Positions 1-8,521 are shown, counted from the stretch's first letter. The stretch is DNA of 12,546 bases from Trebouxia sp. TZW2008 (GCA_002118135.1 BDIU01000434.1:1-12546); one strand, 5' to 3'. Notes: generated by a model from the sequence alone, not told the origin. Program-made: numbers and translations.

Positions 1-53
<53 letters not shown>

Positions 54-57
54 TTGC
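1..57 (+). repeat. TGCTGT hexanucleotide microsatellite
   Basis: The window opens inside a near-perfect run of the 6-bp unit TGCTGT that breaks up into TGCTGC near position 45. Read in the frame beginning at base 2 it encodes alternating Ala-Val and then Ala-Ala-Val, the same composition as the Ala-rich exons further along. A weak phase-1 donor (G|GTCAAA at 83/84) would fit those exons, so this may be the end of an upstream exon cut by the window edge. From about 84 to 292 I see no other convincing exon. Confidence 0.9.
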
Positions 58-292
58 TGCTGCATGTTTGCAACACTGTGCGGGTCAAACCAGATGCACA
101 GTGTTGCAACTGGGTTGACCCGACGTTAAGCAGGCCAGCGCAATTAACACTGCATTGTTTGCCTGACAGTCATCTGACACCCATATCAGATGCATCAGTT
201 GACCATCTACTTGCTGTCACTCACATGCTGTGCGCAATGTGCATCTCACACAGCATAGCACATCAGGGTTCAGCAGCATATGACTGCTGCAG

Positions 293-1537
293 ATGAAAGG
301 AGGGCAGTCAGCACAAGCAGCTGCACAAGCTGCTGCCACCACCATTTCACAGGCTGTTGCCACTGCCATTGCATCAGCCACTGCAAAAGTCACAACTTCA
401 GGTGAATGCTCTCACTGAGCTCAAGCTCAATCAGATGATGACACTAATGACTGCCAGATGCCAAACTCATAATGCTGTCAGTGAATGTAACACGAATCAA
501 GCATCAGCATCAGCATCAGCATCAGCATCAGCATCAGCATCAGCATCAGCATCAGCATCAGCACATCTGTGTACACTCTGACTTAAGTCAGCTGACTAGG
601 TGGCAGTGTGATGCAGGTCAGGGATCCTTTGGCAGCGCTGATGCGTCTGCAGCTTCAAGCGCTATTGCCAGTGCAACTGCTCAAGCCATTGCATCTGCTG
701 TTGCCCAGGCCAGTAACAGTAAGTTCCTTCTGTCCCTGTCTGCTCATAAAAGCTCCTGTCATGGCGCCCATCAGCATAGACTTGGCTGTTGCAACGTTGT
801 CTCCGCCTGAAAATTGTCTGCTTCTGCTCACTGAGGCTCGCGTAACTATGCCCGACAGTGTACACTCTGCTGAGTTCCCCAAATTGTCCCTGTCTGTTGT
901 TTGCCGAAGTCTTTACAATGTGCCTGTGTCTCACATGAAGCAAGTGCTCACATAGCAACACGAGGCTGCACTCCTAAAGCTGTATGAGGCTCAGAGGTCA
1001 CTTGGGCATGAGAGTATCTGTGACACCACCCATACCAAAGCCGCATGAAGCTTGCGCTGTCATGCAGCACGTCTATGCACTTGAGTCCCTGGTCAAGCAA
1101 TGCTTCATAAGCTGTTGCTTGGTGCTGCAGATAATGCACAGGCAGTGGCAGCTGCAAATGCTTCCAGCCTGACCAACAGCATCAAGGTAGCTGTGGCCAG
1201 AGCCCAGGCCTCAGCAACTGCCTCAAACGGTGAGGTCTTGCATCAGCTCTACACGTCTGATAAGCACATTGCCTGCTTCTTGTGCTCGTTAGAGATCAGT
1301 GCAGTTGCTCTGTAGCAAACATGCACAAGCTGTTTCCGCAGCATTGCATGCAGTAGAGACTTTTGCTACCTGTCTTCTGTAGTGCAACTGCATGAGGCAT
1401 GGGTATGCACGCTTGATTGTGCATTTGTGCTGACTGCAGGTGGCAATGCATCTGCGTCTAGCACTGCTGTGGCCACAGCAGTTGCCACAACAACTGCTAC
1501 TGCCTTGGCAAAGGCCCTTGCTACGGTATCTGGATAA
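293..1537 (+). CDS. Ala/Ser/Thr-rich repetitive protein, multi-exon (5' end uncertain)
   Basis: Four exons are proposed: 293-401, 617-718, 1131-1229 and 1440-1537. Each encodes about 32-36 residues rich in Ala, Ser, Thr, Val and Gln with alternating Ala-X runs, for example ISQAVATAIASATAKV, AIASATAQAIASAVAQASN, AVAAANASSLTNSIKVAVAR and STAVATAVATTTATALAKAL. Donors are G|GTGAAT (401), A|GTAAGT (718) and G|GTGAGG (1229). Acceptors are TGCAG before 617, 1131 and 1440. All three internal introns are phase 1, so exons two and three are symmetrical units that can be duplicated without a frameshift. The last exon ends at TAA 1535-1537, though a phase-0 donor at ACG|GTATCT offers an alternative continuation. 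Codon 293 is an ATG directly after a good acceptor (CTGCTGCAG), so the true start may lie upstream, outside the window. There is no catalytic motif. The composition recalls structural or silk-like, or Ala-rich surface-active, proteins by convergence only. The function is unknown. Confidence 0.55.
501..562 (+). repeat. (GCATCA)10 microsatellite inside an intron
   Basis: Ten uninterrupted copies of GCATCA plus a partial copy lie between the first and second proposed Ala-rich exons. The plus frames give Ala-Ser, His-Gln or Ile-Ser dipeptide runs. The Ala-Ser frame matches the host protein's composition but is not in frame with either flanking exon under the model given, so I treat it as intronic. 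Confidence 0.95.
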
Positions 1538-1659
1538 CTGTCAGAGTGGATGTGCATGTTGGCAAGCTACCAAGGCTCCTGCAAGCGGCTTTTGCGGCGT
1601 GCCTTGGCACCTTGACTCAACATTAAATCAGGTCACAGACTTGGTATCAGTATCAGTAG

Positions 1660-1678
1660 CATTGCTACTGTAGCAATG
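1660..1678. repeat. Short inverted repeat (9-bp arms, 1-nt gap)
   Basis: CATTGCTAC and GTAGCAATG flank a single T. The left arm also overlaps a smaller palindrome (GTAGCA-T-TGCTAC). It lies in the 3' flank of the Ala-rich gene. It could form a small hairpin, but a role is not shown. Confidence 0.6.
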
Positions 1679-1770
1679 GCAAGGGAAGGCACGTTATCTT
1701 TGATATTTCTGGAACAGTGTAGTAGTACCCCCTATGAGGGCAAAACGGCTGAAAGCAATTTGACGGTGGA

Positions 1771-1775
1771 TGTAA
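1771..1775 (+). terminator. Candidate TGTAA poly(A) signal for the Ala-rich gene
   Basis: TGTAA on the plus strand, about 235 nt after the proposed TAA. UGUAA is the usual polyadenylation signal in green algae. A pentamer is common by chance, so position is the only support. Confidence 0.3.
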
Positions 1776-1942
1776 GAAGATAATGCATGTGCTGGGCCAG
1801 CGCTTATGCATGCTTACAACGACTGACAGGGTCCTAGGGCTATCTAGCAAGCACAGCCACTACATCAAAGCTCTCGCAGAACTTATGATGTCATGTTGCA
1901 GCGGTGCCTGCAAAAGGTGCAACCAAACAAGTCTGATGCACA

Positions 1943-1947
1943 TTACA
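1943..1947 (-). terminator. Candidate TGTAA poly(A) signal for the dioxygenase gene
   Basis: TTACA on the plus strand reads TGTAA on the minus strand, about 93 nt downstream of the dioxygenase stop codon. This is a plausible 3' UTR distance for a green-algal gene. Confidence 0.35.
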
Positions 1948-2039
1948 ACAGACTCTCTTGAGGCTCAAACTGATGCACAGGAGGCGCAAGAACGGGCAGG
2001 CAAAGACAGGCAAACGTTGCCTCTGAGCAGCAGATAAGA

Positions 2040-3645
2040 CTAGTTCTTTGCAAAGCAGACATCGCTGCGCAGGATGTACTTCAGGCCAGACTTGACTGGT
2101 GCTGCTTCATGCTCCAAGCAAGCATCCCCATGACGATGTAACAATGCCCGCCCAGCTTTTGGTACAACACTAGCGACCAGTCTGCCCCTGTGCCCTGCAG
2201 CACGTAGTCAAATTGAACATGGGACATGGCAAAAGCAAGGTTCTGGATTTGCAAAGCTCCACTATATATTCAAACAAATCGCTGTCACAGACATTCTTGT
2301 CTTGGCTTCTCTCTGTTCAGAAAAGTATCTGACCATTCTATGTGAGATGATAAAGGCATGCAAATACTCTGCCAAACATGGTGTCAACACTCTGAAAACA
2401 AGCTGCAGCAGGCTCATGATTGAAGTGTTGCACTCAAGAAGCTAAGACATCATCCTTACCATAGAAAAGGGTTTCTCCACCAGACAGCTCTGAGCTGTGT
2501 TTTGCAGCAGATTTCTGCTTTGTTTGCTGTGCTGGCTTGCCAGTACCAGTCAGGTATATAAGCAGAGTAAACTCTGTATGCTGCCCATTTGCTAGCTCAA
2601 CAGAGTCATCCACATGCTTGCCAAAGGACTGCCTTGGCCCATATCTGTAAATCAGATAGAATTCTCAGGTGCTTGCAAACTTACAGAAGCGGCCAAGTTT
2701 GGCAGAGATTATGCAGATCTTGGGAGTGATGGTGTAACTGATCAGATGCAACAAGTTAAAACAGCACTTACTTTCCAGCAACTTCTGTTGCATGCTTTTG
2801 AAAGGCATTCAGGCATGTCAGGTTGCACTTGTTTCTCACAGGAAGGACGGTGGCAACGGGACTGACTTGTATAGACGTATGTTCGGGTTGAGCCCTACAG
2901 CATGATGCCCTTGCTTTACGTCCACATTCTTGAATGTGTCAGCAAGGCTAGACATCTGCCAAAGGTGTTTAGCAAAGTCTGCATCTTGAAAAGCAATGCG
3001 CTCGTTGTCTCTATGCGCCTGTACAGCAATCCGGTTGCTGACAACTGTATAGATGTCACTCAAGAGCAGACCCTCATTCTGCATCGCCAGCATGCCGCCT
3101 GAAGGTGGGCAAATTTGTGGGGAAAGTGTCTGAAAACCTCTTGACCTCAAGCTGACATCTGAGAGCAAGATGTCGCTTGTGTCCTTTACCTCTCCAAATG
3201 CAGCACCCCAACTGCCTTGATGCTCAAACCCGTTTCTTTCAGCTGTCTCTACGAACCTTGCAGCTTCTGCTTCAGTCAAAACGCCATCTACCTACACACG
3301 AGTCATCCGTACACTGTCACACAGCTCCTTGTGCTGCTGTGGACCCTTGAGTGCTTGTAACAGAGGCTGGCAACTAGCACCAACAGCATTGGATATGCAC
3401 ATAAGCATAGTCAACGCTGCATACTGCTTTCACCTGTAATATGTCCTGTTGTACCAAGGGCACAGCCTTGAGACCCTGCTTCTGCGAAACTCTCGGCAGG
3501 CCTAAGTAGCAGCCGAATGATCTGGCTTAGACGGTGCAACGAAGCCACAGTGTGCGATCCTACTTGAGCTGAATATTGCACGCTGCACTGTCATACCTTG
3601 CTTATTGACGGACCTTGTAGATGGCATCACAGCGCAACCTTGCAT
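2040..3645 (-). CDS. Prolyl 4-hydroxylase-type 2-oxoglutarate/Fe(II) dioxygenase
   Basis: This is a predicted 236-aa enzyme of the prolyl 4-hydroxylase superfamily, which couples 2-oxoglutarate decarboxylation to substrate hydroxylation. The six exons (minus strand) are 3645-3597, 3501-3434, 3291-3190, 3018-2867, 2644-2460 and 2194-2040. Phases match at all five joins (1, 0, 0, 2, 1), with donors such as CAAG|GTATGA, GAG|GTAAAG and TATG|GTAAGG. Family landmarks are an N-terminal VLTEAEAARFVETAERNGFE, then AVGLNPNIRLYKYGPRQSFG, the iron-binding H-x-D (His134, Asp136 in KHVDDS), the core strand FTLLIYLTG, GGETLFYG, the distal iron ligand His214 (CLEHE) and the 2-oxoglutarate-binding Lys224 (SGLKY). 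All catalytic residues are present. An insert rich in Lys/Gln/Ser (about 158-175) precedes GGETLFY. No signal peptide is visible, unlike collagen-type enzymes of the ER, so a cytosolic or nuclear substrate is likelier. The start ATG is the least certain part, because the frame stays open upstream. It is divergent from the 216-aa gene. Confidence 0.92.
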
Positions 3646-3834
3646 GCGCCAACTCGATGTGCATTGAAGCCGCAGGCGTTTCGAAACGCCTGCAAAACCC
3701 TTGAGCTGTGCCTGCTTGCCTGTGATCTGGCCAGCGTGTGCGGTGTCAGACCTCAGCATTGTTTTCGAGTTGTGGGGCTGGCATTTGTACAGCACGTGAG
3801 TTGTGCGTACCAGCCGCCTCCGCCGTTGCTTCAA
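3646..3834. promoter_or_regulatory. Shared promoter between divergent genes
   Basis: Only 189 bp separate the proposed start codons of the minus-strand dioxygenase and the plus-strand 216-aa gene, so both 5' UTRs and core promoters must fit here or overlap the coding starts. There is no clear TATA box. A perfect palindrome sits near the dioxygenase side. Co-regulation of the two genes is an inference from this layout. Confidence 0.55.
3672..3693. promoter_or_regulatory. Perfect 22-bp palindrome, candidate dimeric factor site
   Basis: The arm GCAGGCGTTTC is followed directly by its exact reverse complement, giving a gapless 22-bp palindrome centred on TTCGAA at 3682/3683. It lies 27 bp upstream of the proposed dioxygenase ATG, in the shared promoter. 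Its symmetry fits a homodimeric DNA-binding protein. A hairpin in the dioxygenase 5' UTR is the alternative. Confidence 0.6.
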
Positions 3835-4810
3835 ATGGCTTTCGGCACCTCCAGTCTTCTGAGACACAATGCCCTCTCTACCGCACACGCTCAACGTACC
3901 CCTTCGCATACTCATGTGAGCCCAAGACGCCATGTTGCGTCATCACTAACCGCCCGTCACGTCAGGATTGTCCAGAGACGCACCCGGGCGCAGGCTCGCC
4001 CTGTACAGGCAGCCGCAGCAGCGGAAGTCGGTAAACTGATCTCACAGACCGAGATCCCAGCGTTCATTCCCAGGCAAGATCTGATGGACCAGATGCTGCG
4101 CTGGGCGTACACTGACATTCAAGAAGAGGGCCTCAGGAAGTTTGGCCTTGCTTGCAAGGTATTTGAGCACTTGACAGCGCTGTGCTAGATATAACAAACA
4201 GACATCAATGACATTACGCGTCACAATGCCATTCTCTGTCAGCAGCCGCAGTCCAGGATGACATAGCTTTAGAACTTGAACGCAAGATGGTTTTTGCTGC
4301 AGGTACAAGCCAAGAGGCGGGAAGGGATCCCTTGGGGCTTCACAACAAGCATCATGAGGGATGGCGCAACTCTTACAGACATTTCTGTAAGCTTTGACGA
4401 GGAAGTTACTCAAAAGTATGACTGGGTAGGAAAGGGCGCTGACGGCTTTCCACAGCTGGAAGGCAATGCAGAAGAGATTGTTGGCAAAAACTTTGTGATC
4501 AGGTACATATGCATAAAATTGTTGCACAACGCTGTTGGCGATGTTGTCATCAGATATGCATTAGAAGCGCTTCAATTACGTTGGATGCCTGCTGCAAACA
4601 TTGCTGTTGAGTCCTGATGCGTCCGTCAGTCAGCACCCGTCTACTCGCCACCACTGACTACAAAAAATTTGTTTTGTGTGCAGGAAAGCCGATGACAACA
4701 CCATTGACAATGAAACAAGAAACGTCATCAGACTGCTATGCCAAGAAATTCAGGCATCAATCAACAAGTACTATGCCTTCGGTTCCTGCTTTGTGGATGA
4801 CTCCACGTAA
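3835..4810 (+). CDS. Plastid-targeted protein of unrecognised family, 216 aa
   Basis: The exons are 3835-4158, 4303-4502 and 4684-4810, spliced at AAG|GTATTT (phase 0) and CAG|GTACAT (phase 2) to acceptors CTGCAG and GTGCAG, and ending at TAA. Residues 1-60 are rich in Ser, Thr, Arg, His and Ala and almost free of acidic residues, typical of a chloroplast transit peptide; cleavage is likely near RPVQA. The mature part (about 65-216) looks globular: a helical stretch (FIPRQDLMDQMLRWAYTDIQ), then a strand-rich part (GIPWGFTTSIMRDGATLTDI, followed by SVSFDEEVTQKYDWVGKG), then a charged helix (TRNVIRLLCQEIQASINKYY) and a short acidic tail. I do not recognise the family. The central R-x-G-x(3)-G-x-T and DG-x-x-L-x-D-x-x-V-S pattern faintly recalls the N-terminal part of oxygen-dependent coproporphyrinogen oxidase, but the length and remaining core do not fit, so I make no functional call. 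An upstream in-frame ATG (3598) is less likely because it would overlap the divergent gene and spoil the transit peptide. Confidence 0.85.
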
Positions 4811-5145
4811 TCGGACAAGGCATATTAAGCACAATGAATCCAAACATGATTTTTTTAAAAATAGCAGGATGACTGTATCGACTATGAGCAGACTTGTTAG
4901 GTACTGGTGTGCAGTTGTTGTCATCATATAGAAGTCACATCTGTTCAAGCTGAAAGTATGGTCTGTGGCTGCTCCAGCAGTGCAGCTCCCAGTCATGTGT
5001 GCTTTTGCATGCTTAGCTATGCCATGGTCAATGCCTTACATGGGAGAGGCTTCAATTCCCAGGCTGCTTTATCATCAGGTCTTCTCCACATTGACTTGGA
5101 GCTAGAGTGTGATGCAAGCTGGTATCAAGTTGCCATTGCTTACTC

Positions 5146-5150
5146 TGTAA
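5146..5150 (+). terminator. Candidate TGTAA poly(A) signal for the 216-aa gene
   Basis: The TGTAA pentamer lies about 335 nt after the stop codon. It is the best positioned copy I noticed; the distance is long but acceptable for green-algal 3' UTRs. Confidence 0.25.
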
Positions 5151-5376
5151 AGACGTACTTCAGGTTTTCCCATGAGTGGGTGCCAGCAGGTAGCATGTGT
5201 GCTGCACTCATGGCTGACGGAATGCTTTCCTGGACTCATTGCTGGGCCATGAGCTGTTGCAGCATTTGCGAAATTGACCCAGGTGCAGATTACTTGTGAG
5301 CAAGCTCATGTCGACATTTGTGTATGATGCCGTGCAATGCAAATTTGTCAACACACGTCAAGCACATCAGCTGTTG

Positions 5377-5381
5377 TTACA
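5377..5381 (-). terminator. Candidate TGTAA poly(A) signal for the large minus-strand gene
   Basis: TTACA on the plus strand gives TGTAA on the minus strand, about 187 nt beyond the proposed TAG stop at 5570-5568. Confidence 0.3.
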
Positions 5382-5567
5382 TCAGAGGCATGGCTGAGTG
5401 CTTGAGCTATCATGATCAGGCACTAGTGAATATTTGCCCAGCATGCATACAATGTCTATGCAACTTCGAGGAAAGGGTTTCCGCACAATCAAAATAACCT
5501 CTCAACGTGTGTTCCATATCTGATCTGATTCATTTCAAAGTCATGCCCAAAAGCCCCAAAGTATACA

Positions 5568-8167
5568 CTAGTGCTTGTGGGCATGTCTGCTACATATGCT
5601 GAAAAGCAGCCACTCTGATAATCTATGTCTATTTGTGAATAAAATGTGCTGACACCAGGCCTGGTAGGCCTCAAGTGTTTGCAATTCGCTGGCCTGATGG
5701 GCTCTGAGGTCGTCCAGGTCATTACCAGGGATGTCATGTGATGCAAACCTGCAGTAGCAAGCATCACACAATGATGCATCGTGCTAGCATTCAGCACCAA
5801 AAGAGTCTCCCAACGTGGCATTCTGGTCACTGCAAGCACCCCTCTTTCAGGCATCAATCATTCACACAGAAGACGCGGCAGCATGCTATGCGTTCCTCAG
5901 CAATTGCAAGGACACTGCAGTGCAATATGCTGTTGGGCAACATGTGCCAGCTCAGCACGGAAAGACTCGTACCTGCCAGATGCCTGGGCCTTCTTGAATG
6001 TAAGCTGCCTCTTGCTGAATCTCCTATCAGCATACCCCTCATCACTCTCCTTGTTGGACTGGAAAGGCTCCCACAGCACGGCCATGGCTGTAGCAAAGGA
6101 AGCTGGCTGGCGGTTCTCAGCCTCTCTGTGTGCCCCAATGAGTGATCCCCTGTCCGTTGCTGCACTCAATCCTCTCTTGTGAGCATTCACATCTGCCCTT
6201 CTTGCCTGTATTAACGTAGCCTTTGCCCTGGTGTCAGCAGCTGATGTCTGCAATGCTGCTAGCTGCCGGCCGTGCACAGGCTGTGCAGTGCCAACCTCCT
6301 TCTGTGTGGCCCTTTCCCCTGGATCTGCTACTAGAGCCGCTGCTGTTCCATGCATCTCTGCAAGGTGCTGGCTGTGCGGCGGATATGCTACTGCTGAACG
6401 TCTGGCTCTCTGCGCCATCAGGCCTTCTAGCAAGCTGCTGTGCAACTTGTGCTCAGCCTGGAGAGCAGACATTCTGAGATCTGCATGCTGCTGCAGCTGC
6501 ATAGACGCTCCCGTCCTTGCTGCATCGACCTTTCCTACTAGTGCGCCATAACCACTGACAGCTGAACACTGAATGGCATCAGTGACAGTGACGGTGACAT
6601 CATCTGAATGCTGAGTGGCATCACAGCTGTCAGTCAAGCGCTGCTCAGGGCTGCTTGCATCAGGCTGGATAGGGTTACAGGCATCTGACCAAGCTTGCTG
6701 CTGATCATTGAGAAGAGCTGATGCTGCCGCCAGAAAAGTGTCCAGCGGCCTCTTGCTTTTGGCTCCCTCTGTGACAGCTTGGCGGCCATCAGCTGAACTC
6801 TGTTGTGTTGGCTGTGGAGCGCGTGCCTGAGGAGTTGGGCGAGCAGCTGAGTCAGCTTGCAGTAGATCAGCCACAAAGGCTGCAGCTGCTGCAAAGTGAC
6901 TCCTCTTCCTTCTTGGAGCACGAGCCCTGCGGCCTACCCATTGCTCACCTGCATTGCAGAAACCATCATTGACAAATGATCAAATTCTGGCAGAGTTAAA
7001 CGCTGCCGATCAAATAATAGGCTTGCATGTCATAGCAGAACACAGCATTAGGCTCGTTGATTTGTCACCAAATAACTAGACACATATGCAAATGATGGCA
7101 GAGGCGAATGTCAAGGCGCTGCATGCACTCTGCTGCATCTAAGACTGCAATACTGAACCTTCAAAGTGATGGCAGCAGCTTCTCTGCCGTGCAAGATTGG
7201 TTATATTGTGGCCTTGTCAACGCTTGCAACATCTTAGGGACAGCTTACTTGGACCAAAGTGTTCCTTCAGCTGGCCAGAAGCTGCTTGAAGCTTGCTCCT
7301 TGAAGCCTTCTTGCCCCCTTTTGCAGCAGATAGAGATGCCTTCTTAGGCTGGGCAACCTTGATGGCGTGGCCAGCAGGCACAACTGCTTGCCCAGTAATG
7401 CTGGCAGCCATTGGCTCTGCCAGGGTCTTGGGGGAAGGGCTTGCTGCCAAGGTGTTGGGGCCCACTGCCAAGGTGTCAGGGGTGGGGCCAACTGCCAAGG
7501 CGTTGAAGGTGGGCGCCACTGCCAAGGTGTTGGGGATGCGGCATGCTGCCAAGGTGTCAGGGGATGGGGCCACTGCCAAGGGGTCAGAGGTCGGGCCTAT
7601 TGCCAACATATTGAGGGTGGGACATGCTGCCACAGTATTGGGGCCGGGGCATGTTGCCATGGTGTGGGGGCCAGGAATCACTGCCAAGGTGTTGGGGGCG
7701 GGGCATGCTGCCATGGTGTGGGGGACGGGGGCCACTGCCAAGATGTTGGGGGCGGGGCATGCTGCCATGGTGTTGAGGGCAGGGCCCATTGCCAAGGTGT
7801 TGGGGGTATGCCCTACTGCCAAAGTGTTTGGGGTGGGGGCCATTGCTAAGGTGGCTGGGGCGAGGCTTACTGCCCAGGTCTTGAGGGCGTGGCCTAAGGT
7901 GGTGGGGGCGGGGTCCCCTGCCAAGGCGTTGGGGGCAGGGCCTGCTGCCAAGGTGTTGGAGGTGGGCCCTACTGTCAAGGTGTTAGGGGCGGGGCCTGCT
8001 GCCAAGGTGTAGGGGGTGGGACCTGCTGCCAAGGTGATGGGGGCGGAACCTGCTGCCAAGGTGTTACCTGTCACCCTCATAAGCGGGCCAAACGCCACCC
8101 TCAAAAGGGGGCTGATTGGCACATTTGCTTGCCCATTACTGTTTGCAGCCATGCTCGCTGACAGGTT
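5568..8167 (-). CDS. Low-complexity, probably nuclear protein: 3' exons with 9-residue repeat
   Basis: Three exons are proposed: 8167-7249, 6948-5973 and 5748-5568, together 691 residues plus stop. The first starts after GTGTGCAG and ends CCAA|GTAAGC (phase 1). The second starts after AATGCAG and ends GGCAG|GTACGA (phase 2). The third starts after CTACTGCAG and ends at TAG. Phases match at both joins. The first exon encodes a short leader, about 22-24 copies of a nine-residue repeat of the type TLAVGPTPN (Pro/Ala/Gly-rich), then a Lys/Ser/Ala-rich tail. The join gives a highly basic cluster, GRRARAPRRKR, a good nuclear localisation signal. The second exon continues with Ala-, Gln- and Arg-rich sequence with helical stretches (TFLAAASALLNDQQQAW) and an acidic patch (DDVTVTVTDA). 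The final exon is a hydrophilic helix (DDLRAHQASELQTLEAYQAW). No domain is recognised. An ATG at 8152 could start a shorter gene, but the acceptor at 8168 and phase suggest continuation from upstream exons. The last intron and 3' end are the weakest part. Confidence 0.6.
7420..8066. repeat. 27-bp coding minisatellite, about 24 degenerate copies
   Basis: On the plus strand the unit resembles CTGCCAAGGTGTT followed by a G-rich half of about 14 nt. Copies differ at several positions and a few are shortened (for example near 7890 and 7460), mostly by multiples of three. The period equals nine codons, so the array is read on the minus strand as a 9-aa Pro/Ala repeat. Both strands stay open over most of the array, so openness alone does not prove the coding strand. 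The G-rich plus strand stands out from the surrounding base composition. Confidence 0.92.
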
Positions 8168-8521
8168 CTGCACACGGCAGCAGAGGGTTGGATCAGCACA
8201 GCATCAACAGCAGGGAGGGCATGAGAAGATTTTATCAGTAAAGCACAACAAAGGACAAACACCTAGGAAGGCAGAAGAGCGATTTGAAGTAGCAAAGGGA
8301 TGAGCAGCAGGAAAGGCAGGAGAGGTTTACATCAGCAAAAGAGCAATCATAAATGAAAGTAAGACCGCAATATCAAGAGCAAAGGTAGACTGTCCTCTTT
8401 GCATTCAGACTGTTGCAACTGACTCACAGTCATAGCACAAGACATTGAGTGCTTGTCTCAATACAAATCATTGTTAAGCAGGTACTCGACCCAACAGGTC
8501 AGCTTCGCAAAGCACACTGAC
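8168..8521 (-). other. Presumed intron, or intergenic gap, before the minisatellite exon
   Basis: These 354 bases separate the exon ending at 8522 (CAG|GTCAGT donor) from the exon starting at 8167 (GTGTGCAG acceptor). Stops occur in all minus frames and I see no exon. If the two blocks are separate genes, the promoter of the downstream gene would be here, with ATG 8152 as its start. Confidence 0.4.

Larger units (their letters stand above)
1538..2039. other. Convergent intergenic region
   Basis: This lies between the TAA of the plus-strand Ala-rich gene and the stop of the minus-strand dioxygenase gene. I see no confident gene. A stretch at about 1575-1631 reads as open plus-strand sequence (TKAPASGFCGVPWHLDSTLN) ending at CAG|GTCACA, and could be an extra 3' exon of the Ala-rich gene. 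The rest has scattered stops in all frames. It contains candidate poly(A) signals for both genes and one short hairpin, listed separately. Confidence 0.5.
4811..5567. other. 3' UTR / intergenic region with one unassigned open frame
   Basis: This separates the 3' ends of the 216-aa gene and the large minus-strand gene. A plus-strand open frame at 4907-5299 (130 codons, Cys-, Ser- and Ala-rich) has no recognisable domain, no clear start context and no splice partner. I regard it as probable 3' UTR read-through rather than a gene, although the segment LLHIDLELECDASWYQVAIA is protein-like. The remaining sequence shows no supported feature except candidate poly(A) signals. Confidence 0.45.

Noticed and set aside
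472..810. Plus-strand open frame with a His-Gln run
   Set aside because: It is the other-frame translation of the GCATCA microsatellite running into the second Ala-rich exon out of frame; the Ala/Ser frame with splice sites explains the region better.
2900..3100. Small plus-strand frames within the dioxygenase gene
   Set aside because: They are antisense to conserved catalytic-domain exons.
3502..3933. 143-codon minus-strand open frame over the shared promoter
   Set aside because: It only extends the first dioxygenase exon upstream across the divergent gene and runs past the CAAG|GTATGA donor to a stop; the sequence is not protein-like apart from the exon itself.
4042..4527. 161-codon minus-strand open frame
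   Set aside because: It is antisense to two well-supported exons and one intron of the 216-aa plastid protein; it has no motif of its own.
5738..6551. Several overlapping plus-strand open frames of 84-135 codons
   Set aside because: They are shadows of the long minus-strand exon 6948-5973; they are short, mutually overlapping and Cys/Leu-rich without domains.
7293..8012. Plus-strand frame of 239 codons with an AKVLGVGPT-type repeat
   Set aside because: It arises from the 27-bp minisatellite being stop-free on both strands; only the minus-strand reading has non-repetitive protein-like flanks and phase-matched splice sites.
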